This document shows, one piece after another, positions 1 through 5,086 of a stretch of DNA of 6,887 nucleotides. The DNA lies in NCBI GenBank assembly GCA_001801485.1, contig MGXV01000008.1, forward strand, positions 1 through 6,887, read 5' to 3'. The notes below the pieces were generated by a model that worked only from the letters and a program-made list of their open reading frames with translations, was not told the DNA's origin and did not search any database. A program made the position numbers and the translations under genes. Position 1 is the first letter of the stretch. Every line of letters begins with the position of its first letter. Source of the DNA: Gammaproteobacteria bacterium RIFCSPHIGHO2_12_FULL_37_14 (GTDB taxonomy: Bacteria; Pseudomonadota; Gammaproteobacteria; DSM-16500).

Positions 1-128
1 TTTGTTCGGCAAGTGGAATCAAATTTTGTATTATTGGTCGTAAATAAATCTTGAGCTAAGGCATAACTTGAAAGGGAAGATACTCCGAGGGCAATGCAGC
101 AGATTAAAACAGATTTCCTGAATAACAT
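1..128 (-). CDS. N-terminal fragment of an exported protein of unknown function
   Basis: The reading frame starts at an ATG whose first base is position 128 and runs off the left edge of the window after 42 codons, with no stop. A strong Shine-Dalgarno AAGGAG (minus strand, 140-135) lies six bases upstream. The first 25 residues form a typical Sec signal peptide: a short basic start (MLFRK), a hydrophobic core with two adjacent cysteines (C10, C11), and a probable signal peptidase I site after Ala-Leu-Ala25, before Gln-Asp. The cysteines do not sit in a good lipobox, so a lipoprotein is less likely. The visible mature part contains one cysteine in 'DSTCRT' and is too short to assign to a family. 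The gene lies 124 bases downstream of mltD on the same strand, but the gap and its inverted repeat suggest a separate unit. I do not recognise the protein. That it is real and exported is well supported. Confidence 0.75.
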   Translation of the reverse strand, partial: MLFRKSVLICCIALGVSSLSSYALAQDLFTTNNTKFDSTCRT

Positions 129-166
129 ATTTCTCTCCTTGAAAATAATATTAAATTCACAACGGT

Positions 167-205
167 TCTCGCTAATTCAGTAGGGATAAATTGGAATGAG
201 CGAGA
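167..205. repeat. Imperfect inverted repeat, 12-bp arms, between mltD and the exported-protein gene
   Basis: The left arm TCTCGCTAATTC (167-178) and the right arm GAATGAGCGAGA (194-205) pair over 12 positions with a single mismatch, around a 15-base loop (179-193). The outer seven pairs include four G-C pairs. Neither strand has a run of T after the stem, so it does not look like a complete intrinsic terminator of mltD. It lies 39 bases upstream of the exported-protein start, so it could be a leader-RNA structure, an operator or an mRNA-stabilising 3' end of mltD. The role is unknown; only the symmetry is seen directly. Confidence 0.6.
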
Positions 206-252
206 GACGCGGTAACTTTCCCTGTTGATACGAGCGAAACCTGATCTTAATT

Positions 253-1947
253 CTAACCACGAATATGTGTTGGCACCACTAATTTTTCGCCTTCGATCAG
301 CGAATTGTCATCGACAAGGTTTGCAAGTCGAATAGTTGCAGGTGAGGTATGAAATTTTCGAGCTATTTTTTCAATGGTATCACCATGGCGAACCATGTAT
401 AGCGTATCGCCCGGTTGTAGTGATTTTTTAATGGATGGAAGTGAACTTGCATTCATAGATGATGCATGGGTTGGAATAATCAATTGTTTTCCAGGTTTGA
501 TTTTTTTCTTAGAGATGTTGTTAACCGCTTGGAGTAGTTTGCTATTAATATGAAAACGTTTTGCAATGCTTTCGAGCGAATCTTTTGTACGCACCATGTA
601 AATAGTATCACCAGGTTGTAAACGATATTGGCTTAACGATTGAATTGGCATGGCAACTTTTTGCATTACACCTTCGGTTTTACTGGCGAGAGATGAACGC
701 TGCTTACTGGCTGTTTCAACTATATTTTCAGAATTTGCTATGGGTTGATCGTTTGCAGGAATAAGCAGATTCGCACCTGGATGCAAATTATTTTTGCTAA
801 GATGATTTAATTTGCGAATGGCGGTAGTACTAGTAGCAAATTTTTTAGCAATGGATGCAATCGTATCGCCTGATTTAACTTTATAATGTTCCCAATTAAT
901 CGGATGACTAAGTGGTGAGCGAGCAAGGTTTTCAGAAAATTGTTCGATATTTTCGATGGGAATAACTAACTTAGTCGGACCTTTTTTTGATGTGGATGTA
1001 GGTGTAGATGAACGACTGAATCCAGGATTGAGTTGAATCATTTTTTTATCACTGATTCCCGCTAATGTTGCTGCATATTTCAAATTAATTTGTGTTCCGA
1101 CATCTACTTGTGCGAGATAAGGTGCATTACGAACAGGTGGAAAATAAATAGGATATTCATCTGGATGACTGATAATGACAGCCAACGCTAATAAGCTTGG
1201 CACATAATCTTTTGTTTCTTGGGCAACAGGTAATGACCAAAAACCAGTATCGATGCCACCTCTAATATTTCGTTTAATAGCACTCAAAACATTTCCTTCA
1301 CCTGTATTATAGGCTGCTAAAGCATACAACCAATTTCCTTCAAAAAAACTTTGCAAATAATCAAGATGATTGAGGGCGGCTCTTGTTGATGCGATGATAT
1401 CGCGTCTGCCGTCATACCAGGAGTCACGTTTAATGCCTAGACCAGAGGCTGTATCGGGCATCAGTTGCCAAATACCAGCTGCACCAACATTTGAAAGTGA
1501 AAAAGGATTGTAGCCACTTTCAATAATAGGTAATAAAACAAGTTCAGCAGGCAGATGTCGTTTTTTTACTTGTTGTGAGATGTAATATAGATAAGGTGCG
1601 GCACGTGAAGCTGAACGTAGAAGATAGTCTTGATTATTCATAAACCATTCAATTTTTTCTTGAACTTGAGGATTATTTTCATAATGAGGCAGGGAAAATT
1701 CTTCGCGTAATACATCCCAAAGATTGTCTGCTGTACGATATCGGGTGATATCATCAGCAAGTTTTTGTTTATGTTCAGGCGATAAATGGAGATTCTTTTG
1801 GTATATCTGAATTCCTTCAACATTAGGGGAAGCAAAGGATGCTCCACCAATCAAAGCACAACTCACGCATAACAAAACAAATCTACTAAAGATTTTATAG
1901 TAAGTCGTCAGGATAGCTGGATAATGTGTCATTCTGTTAAATCGCAC
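253..1947 (-). CDS. mltD: Membrane-bound lytic murein transglycosylase D (MltD), GH23 domain plus three LysM modules
   Basis: MltD cleaves the MurNAc-GlcNAc bond of peptidoglycan with formation of 1,6-anhydro-MurNAc, acting in the periplasm in wall turnover. The protein has 564 residues; E. coli MltD has 452. Residues about 22-39 are a signal sequence ending ASFA-SP, with no convincing lipobox, unlike the E. coli lipoprotein. The SLT/GH23 domain spans about 125-235: catalytic Glu143 in 'IIESGYNP', then 'GAAGIWQLMP' (155-164) and 'AAYNTGEG' (211-218). A conserved MltD linker follows (287-330), then LysM modules near 354-398, 449-492 and 516-560. The second LysM has 'TKDS' where 'xGDT' is usual. 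The start is GTG with GAGGAAG six bases upstream; the ATG at codon 6 has no Shine-Dalgarno. It is divergent from the methyltransferase gene. A TAAAAT -10-like box lies at 2003-1998 without a good -35. Confidence 0.96.
   Translation of the reverse strand: MRFNRMTHYPAILTTYYKIFSRFVLLCVSCALIGGASFASPNVEGIQIYQKNLHLSPEHKQKLADDITRYRTADNLWDVLREEFSLPHYENNPQVQEKIEWFMNNQDYLLRSASRAAPYLYYISQQVKKRHLPAELVLLPIIESGYNPFSLSNVGAAGIWQLMPDTASGLGIKRDSWYDGRRDIIASTRAALNHLDYLQSFFEGNWLYALAAYNTGEGNVLSAIKRNIRGGIDTGFWSLPVAQETKDYVPSLLALAVIISHPDEYPIYFPPVRNAPYLAQVDVGTQINLKYAATLAGISDKKMIQLNPGFSRSSTPTSTSKKGPTKLVIPIENIEQFSENLARSPLSHPINWEHYKVKSGDTIASIAKKFATSTTAIRKLNHLSKNNLHPGANLLIPANDQPIANSENIVETASKQRSSLASKTEGVMQKVAMPIQSLSQYRLQPGDTIYMVRTKDSLESIAKRFHINSKLLQAVNNISKKKIKPGKQLIIPTHASSMNASSLPSIKKSLQPGDTLYMVRHGDTIEKIARKFHTSPATIRLANLVDDNSLIEGEKLVVPTHIRG
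391..620 (-). repeat. Duplicated linker-plus-LysM start inside mltD (copies 391-419 and 592-620)
   Basis: Two copies of a 29-base stretch match at 23 positions by hand alignment. They encode 'LQPGDTLYMVR' (before LysM3) and 'LQPGDTIYMVR' (before LysM2). Each linker carries its own GDT, so it looks like the opening of a LysM fused in front of the next one. This suggests the last two modules arose by tandem duplication within the gene. Confidence 0.55.
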
Positions 1948-1953
1948 GCTTCT

Positions 1954-1957
1954 TCCT
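1954..1957 (-). promoter_or_regulatory. Ribosome binding site deciding the GTG start of mltD
   Basis: AGGA on the minus strand (within GAGGAAG, 1958-1952) lies six bases before the GTG at 1947. No comparable site precedes the internal ATG at 1932. The same bases are also part of a seven-codon out-of-frame reading frame, MRKKRAI, starting at an ATG at 1960 and ending at 1937, which overlaps the GTG. Confidence 0.65.
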
Positions 1958-2056
1958 CATGTTATTTACTTTCCCACCAAGGCGCAGGTTTGTTCATATT
2001 TTACACAAAAATAACGTTTCCCGATAGTAGGGGATCATTTATTCATCAAGAAGCAG

Positions 2057-2068
2057 AACTTTAAAGTT
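2057..2068. repeat. Perfect 12-bp palindrome in the divergent intergenic region
   Basis: AACTTTAAAGTT is its own reverse complement over all 12 bases. It lies about midway between the divergent starts of mltD (1947) and the methyltransferase (2193), a usual place for an operator bound by a dimeric regulator. It is AT-rich, so chance occurrence is not negligible. Regulator and function are unknown. Confidence 0.45.
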
Positions 2069-2119
2069 TATTAACCTATTGTTTTATATAGCAATTAATA
2101 GAATGAATGATAGTTTGAT

Positions 2120-2137
2120 ATTACTGATTAATTACTG
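2120..2137 (+). repeat. Direct repeat of ATTACTG spaced one helical turn apart, upstream of the methyltransferase promoter
   Basis: ATTACTG occurs at 2120-2126 and again at 2131-2137, start to start 11 bases. It sits roughly 32-50 bases before the transcription start predicted from the extended -10 at 2155-2163, where an activator replacing a poor -35 would bind. The repeat is seen; the binding role is inference. Confidence 0.4.
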
Positions 2138-2154
2138 TACGTCAAGATTAGGTA

Positions 2155-2163
2155 TGTTATAGT
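2155..2163 (+). promoter_or_regulatory. Extended -10 promoter of the methyltransferase gene
   Basis: TGTTATAGT fits the extended -10 pattern TGn-TATAAT with one mismatch in the hexamer (TATAGT, 2158-2163). No good TTGACA-like box lies 16-18 bases upstream, which is tolerated by extended -10 promoters. The start of transcription would be near 2170. This leaves about 22 bases before the TTG at 2193 but only about five before the TTG at 2175, supporting the downstream start. Confidence 0.5.
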
Positions 2164-2177
2164 ACCAAAATTAGTTG

Positions 2178-2186
2178 GGAGATGGA
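2178..2186 (+). promoter_or_regulatory. Ribosome binding region of the methyltransferase gene
   Basis: GGAG (2178-2181) lies 11 bases, and a second GGA (2184-2186) six bases, before the TTG at 2193. The earlier in-frame TTG at 2175 overlaps this purine-rich stretch and has no Shine-Dalgarno of its own, so 2193 is preferred. Confidence 0.45.
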
Positions 2187-2192
2187 AAAGCT

Positions 2193-2993
2193 TTGACACA
2201 CGGCTATCGTACATTGCAGCATTGGAACCATTGGCTGACCGATCAATTTTTGGGGCGGGAGCTATTACAAGTAGAACAACAAGCCACAGCTAACTTACTC
2301 ACTAAATGTCTCGGCAAGCATAGTTTAACGATTGGCGTACCTCATCAAGCTCAGTTATTAAAAGCAACTAAAATTCCATGTCAGTCTCTCGTTAGTCCGC
2401 TTGTTATACATGAAAAAGTGACAGAATATATCGAGGCAGATTATCATGATTTGCCTATTGCTACGGGTAGCATTGACTTAGTTTTGTTGCCGCATTGTTT
2501 AGAATTTACAGATAAACCTAGAAAGTTATTATCAGATGCTTGTCGAATTGTCAAACCAGAAGGACTAATTGTAATCTATGGTTTTAATCCCTATAGTTTA
2601 TGGGGAATGAGAAAAATGTTGAACAAAGAAAAAATAGTACCTTGGACAGCAAATTTTATTCATCAGTATAAAATTAAAAATTGGTTACGTTTAGCTGATT
2701 TTGCGCTTGAAGAGGATAAATCAATTATGTTCCTGCCACCTACCAATTACGAAGCCATTCATCGTAAACTTCAATTTATTGAAACGGTAGGAAAAAAGTG
2801 TTTGCCTTCTTTAGGGGGAGTTTATGTGATAGTGGCTCGCGCTAAAGTGATTCCTTTAACACCAATACGTTTAAAATGGAAACAACGAATTGGCGGCATA
2901 AGAATATCTCCAACTACTTCTGGTTATCTATCGCGATCTAGCGTGATGAATGATCAGCCATTTGCATTGATGAACCATGAATATTCTATATAG
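2193..2993 (+). CDS. YafS-like class I SAM-dependent methyltransferase-fold protein
   Basis: A 266-residue protein related to E. coli YafS, a putative methyltransferase of unknown substrate encoded beside rnhA and dnaQ. The shared core is easy to see: 'HDLPIATGSIDLVLLPHCLEF' (about 85-105), 'RIVKPEG' (118-124), then 'GFNPYSLWGMRK' (130-141) and 'LGGVYVIVARAKVIPLTP' near 207-224. These are the later elements of a Methyltransf_11 Rossmann fold. The N-terminal glycine-rich SAM motif expected at motif I is degenerate: 'LTIGVPHQ' (45-52) replaces the usual GxGxG. The C-terminal 25 residues look like a disordered tail. The start is TTG at 2193; an in-frame TTG at 2175 would add six residues. The gene is first in a plus-strand run with rnhA and dnaQ, 38 bases before rnhA. 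Fold and family are secure; substrate and even activity are not. Confidence 0.88.
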   Translation: MTHGYRTLQHWNHWLTDQFLGRELLQVEQQATANLLTKCLGKHSLTIGVPHQAQLLKATKIPCQSLVSPLVIHEKVTEYIEADYHDLPIATGSIDLVLLPHCLEFTDKPRKLLSDACRIVKPEGLIVIYGFNPYSLWGMRKMLNKEKIVPWTANFIHQYKIKNWLRLADFALEEDKSIMFLPPTNYEAIHRKLQFIETVGKKCLPSLGGVYVIVARAKVIPLTPIRLKWKQRIGGIRISPTTSGYLSRSSVMNDQPFALMNHEYSI

Positions 2994-3025
2994 CTATTCA
3001 TCAGCTGAATCGAAGATGATAGCTA
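2991..3025 (+). repeat. Hairpin-forming inverted repeat between the methyltransferase gene and rnhA
   Basis: TAGCTATTCATC (2991-3002) pairs with GATGATAGCTA (3015-3025): 11 base pairs with one bulged T and a 12-base loop. The left arm begins at the methyltransferase stop codon and the right arm ends six bases before the rnhA ATG. No T-run follows, so it is not a standard terminator. An alternative smaller hairpin, ATTCA (2996-3000) with TGAAT (3006-3010), is mutually exclusive with it. The rnhA start lacks an obvious Shine-Dalgarno, and the only purine-rich stretch (GAAGATGATAG) is partly inside the stem, so an effect on rnhA translation is possible. Confidence 0.55.
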
Positions 3026-3031
3026 ACTATT

Positions 3032-3484
3032 ATGAAAAAAGTAATTATATATACCGATGGTGCATGTCGAGGTAATCCGGGTCCAGGTGGATGGGGTGCT
3101 TTATTACGTTATGGGCATCGTGAAAAAACATTATCTGGAGCAGAATCATTCACCACCAATAATCGTATGGAGTTATTGGCAGCTATTAATGCGCTTTCAG
3201 TGTTGAACATGCCATGTAAAATTGAATTGCATACAGATTCCAAATATTTACAACAGGGTATTTCAGTATGGTTACCACAATGGAAAAAACAAAATTGGAA
3301 AAAATCGGATAAAAAAATTGTGAAAAATGCTGATTTATGGCAACGATTAGATACAGCAACCCAACGTCATGAAATTTCTTGGCATTGGGTAAAAGGTCAT
3401 AGTGGTCACACTGAAAATGATTTAGTCGATACTCTTGCAAACCAGGCGATTGATAAGTTGCTAAAAAAAAACTCGCTCATATAA
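3032..3484 (+). CDS. rnhA: Ribonuclease HI
   Basis: RNase HI cuts the RNA strand of RNA-DNA hybrids with Mg2+ in the cytoplasm, removing primers and R-loops and preventing replication starts away from oriC. The protein has 150 residues (E. coli 155) and begins '[16 protein letters not shown]'. The whole active site is present: Asp9, Glu47 ('NNRMELLA'), Asp69 ('HTDSKY'), His123 and Asp133 in '[16 protein letters not shown]'. The basic-protrusion region is well kept ('[24 protein letters not shown]' spans 80-103). The ATG gives the family-standard N terminus, but no clear Shine-Dalgarno precedes it; a hairpin fills the gap to the upstream gene, so coupling or structural control may apply. In E. 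coli rnhA is divergent from dnaQ; here both point the same way, 39 bases apart. The last codons contain nine A in a row (3463-3471). Confidence 0.97.
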   Translation: MKKVIIYTDGACRGNPGPGGWGALLRYGHREKTLSGAESFTTNNRMELLAAINALSVLNMPCKIELHTDSKYLQQGISVWLPQWKKQNWKKSDKKIVKNADLWQRLDTATQRHEISWHWVKGHSGHTENDLVDTLANQAIDKLLKKNSLI

Positions 3485-3485
3485 T
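3458..3485 (+). promoter_or_regulatory. Sigma-70-type promoter for dnaQ inside the end of rnhA
   Basis: A perfect -10 hexamer TATAAT (3480-3485) overlaps the rnhA stop codon. A -35-like TTGCTA (3458-3463) lies 16 bases upstream, and the spacer contains an A-tract. Transcription would start near 3492, giving a leader of about 32 bases before the dnaQ ATG. This would allow dnaQ to be expressed independently of rnhA. Confidence 0.5.
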
Positions 3486-3523
3486 TATTTTGTGCGAATG
3501 AATTAATAACGAGGAACATTTAG

Positions 3524-4240
3524 ATGCGTCAAATTGTGTTGGATACCGAAACAACAGGCATACGAGTTGAGGATGATCATCGAATTATTGAAATAGGTTG
3601 CTTGGAATTAGTTAATCGTAAACTGACTGGTATTCAATTTCATCGATATCTTAATCCTGAACGTGAAATAGAAGCAGGTGCCTTTGCTGTACATGGTATT
3701 TCCAATGAATTTTTAAATGATAAGCCAACGTTTAATGTGATTGTACAAGAGTTTATTGATTTTATTTCAGGAGCAGAACTCATTATTCATAATGCGCCTT
3801 TTGATATCTCATTTCTAAATTATGAACTTAAGTTAGCTTCTAGAGGGTTTAAAAAAATCACCGATTATTGTCGAGTCGTTGATACGCTACGGCTTGCGCG
3901 ACAATTGCATGTTGGGCAGCGTAATAATTTGGATGCTTTATGTAAACGTTATGGAGTAGATAATTCAAAACGTGAATTTCATGGTGCATTATTAGATGCC
4001 TATCTGTTAACGCAGATTTATTTAATTATGACGGGAGGACAGGGCAGCTTTTTCGATACGCCTGTAGAAGGAGCAAATGAAAATAGTGCAGAGTTTTCAC
4101 AACCAGTCGGTCATCTCCTCCATAAATATTCTTTACTGGTTTTACAAGCAGATGCTACAGAAGTTGTTGAACATGAAGAATACTTACAGCGAATGAAACA
4201 ACGAGGTAAGTGTTTATGGCTAGACGTTTCAAAAAATTAG
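3524..4240 (+). CDS. dnaQ: DNA polymerase III epsilon subunit, 3'-5' proofreading exonuclease
   Basis: DnaQ is the proofreading subunit of the replicase core, binding the alpha polymerase subunit and theta where present. The protein has 238 residues (E. coli 243). It shows a full DEDDh exonuclease site: Asp7 and Glu9 in 'LDTETTG', Asp94 in 'HNAPFDISFL', His153 and Asp158 in 'FHGALLDAYLL'. 'MTGGQGSFFD' (169-178) is at the place of the E. coli sliding-clamp-binding motif, and the QxSFF form is close to the general clamp consensus. A short linker follows, then the alpha-binding C-terminal segment ending 'KCLWLDVSKN', like the E. coli 'SCLWRA' end. A good Shine-Dalgarno (AGGA, 3512-3515) lies eight bases before the ATG. 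A dedicated promoter is predicted in rnhA. A tRNA gene follows after 31 bases with no terminator visible between. Confidence 0.97.
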   Translation: MRQIVLDTETTGIRVEDDHRIIEIGCLELVNRKLTGIQFHRYLNPEREIEAGAFAVHGISNEFLNDKPTFNVIVQEFIDFISGAELIIHNAPFDISFLNYELKLASRGFKKITDYCRVVDTLRLARQLHVGQRNNLDALCKRYGVDNSKREFHGALLDAYLLTQIYLIMTGGQGSFFDTPVEGANENSAEFSQPVGHLLHKYSLLVLQADATEVVEHEEYLQRMKQRGKCLWLDVSKN

Positions 4241-4249
4241 CGTTAATAT
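4221..4249 (+). promoter_or_regulatory. Possible promoter for tRNA-Ser (and uvrY) at the dnaQ 3' end
   Basis: TAGACG (4221-4226) matches TTGACA at four of six positions and TAATAT (4244-4249) matches TATAAT at four of six, with the ideal 17-base spacer. Transcription would start near 4256, about 16 bases before the mature tRNA 5' end. The boxes are weak individually; read-through from dnaQ is the alternative. Confidence 0.35.
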
Positions 4250-4271
4250 CCGTAACTTACGAAGTAGAAGA

Positions 4272-4360
<89 letters not shown>

Positions 4361-4368
4361 GAAACCTG

Positions 4369-4372
4369 AGGA
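4369..4372 (+). promoter_or_regulatory. Ribosome binding site deciding the TTG start of uvrY
   Basis: AGGA (within TGAGGA) lies seven bases before the TTG at 4380 and only eight bases after the tRNA CCA end. The position fixes the start and shows that the upstream in-frame ATG at 4278, which is inside the tRNA acceptor stem, is not used. Confidence 0.8.
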
Positions 4373-4379
4373 TAGTGCT

Positions 4380-5036
4380 TTGATAAAAGTTTTATTAGTT
4401 GACGATCATGAATTAGTGCGCGTGGGGATAAAACGCCTCTTGCAAGACGTTCCAAATTTAAAAGTAGTAGGTGAATGTAACAGGGGCGAAGAAGCGGTAT
4501 TACTTGCAAAAGATCTTGTTCCAGACGTTGTTGTCATGGATGTTAACATGCCGGGAATTGGCGGTTTAGAAGCGACTCGAAAAATGATGCGCCATAATCC
4601 TGATATCAAAATTCTAGCGTTAACTGTCCATGAAGACGAACCTTATCCTTCTCGTTTTCTACAAGCAGGGGCTTCAGGTTATATTACTAAAGGATGTGAT
4701 CCGGAAGAAATGGTAAGAGCAATTCGCACTATTTTTTCAGGCCAACGTTACATTAGTCCAGGTATTGCGCAACAAATCGCAATTAAACGTTTTACGCAAG
4801 GCGAAGAGTCACCATTAGATATACTCTCTGAACGTGAATTACAAATCATGTTAATGATTACTCAAGGGCAAAAAGTACAGGATATTTCAAAAAAACTTTG
4901 TTTAAGTCCGAAGACGGTGAATAGCTATCGTTACCGTATTTTTGATAAATTAAATATTAATAGTGATGTTGAATTAACTTTAATGGCAATGCGATTGGGT
5001 ATGATAGAGGGAGCCAAGAATATAGAAACAGAATAA
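4380..5036 (+). CDS. uvrY: UvrY/GacA/LetA-family response regulator (NarL/FixJ type)
   Basis: This is the DNA-binding regulator of the BarA-UvrY (GacS-GacA, LetS-LetA) two-component system, which in gammaproteobacteria activates small RNAs that sequester CsrA/RsmA. With the TTG start the protein has 218 residues, the same as E. coli UvrY. The receiver domain (1-120) has the acidic pair Asp8-Asp9, phospho-acceptor Asp54 in 'VVMDVNMPGIGGLEATRK', Thr82 and Lys104. The LuxR-type HTH domain (about 145-208) contains 'LSERELQIMLMITQGQKV' and 'LSPKTVNSYRYRIFDKLNI', nearly as in E. coli UvrY. The start is supported by AGGA seven bases upstream and by the family N terminus 'MIKVLLVDDHELV'. No promoter or terminator is visible in the 19 bases after the tRNA, so co-transcription with tRNA-Ser is likely. 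uvrC follows after 50 bases, the classic pairing. The cognate sensor kinase is not in the window. Confidence 0.96.
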   Translation: MIKVLLVDDHELVRVGIKRLLQDVPNLKVVGECNRGEEAVLLAKDLVPDVVVMDVNMPGIGGLEATRKMMRHNPDIKILALTVHEDEPYPSRFLQAGASGYITKGCDPEEMVRAIRTIFSGQRYISPGIAQQIAIKRFTQGEESPLDILSERELQIMLMITQGQKVQDISKKLCLSPKTVNSYRYRIFDKLNINSDVELTLMAMRLGMIEGAKNIETE

Positions 5037-5078
5037 TCTTATTCGAGGTTTTCATTTATTCTTGCAATAATTTCGTGG

Positions 5079-5084
5079 AAGGAG
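5079..5084 (+). promoter_or_regulatory. Closely spaced Shine-Dalgarno of uvrC
   Basis: AAGGAG ends only two bases before the ATG at 5087, tighter than the usual five to nine. An in-frame GTG at 5075 lies before this site and has no Shine-Dalgarno of its own, so the ATG remains the best start, but translation may be inefficient. Confidence 0.5.
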
Positions 5085-5086
5085 AA

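Noticed and set aside
167..205. Inverted repeat as an intrinsic terminator of mltD
   Set aside because: No T-run follows the stem in the mltD direction, so it is listed only as a repeat.
1638..1850. Second minus-strand frame inside mltD
   Set aside because: It overlaps the conserved MltD N-terminal region in another frame and shows no independent coding support.
2175..2192. TTG at 2175 as the methyltransferase start
   Set aside because: It lacks a ribosome site, overlaps the one used for 2193, and lies almost at the predicted transcription start.
3186..3440. Minus-strand open frame opposite rnhA
   Set aside because: It is a shadow of rnhA, which has every catalytic residue; no ribosome site or family resemblance.
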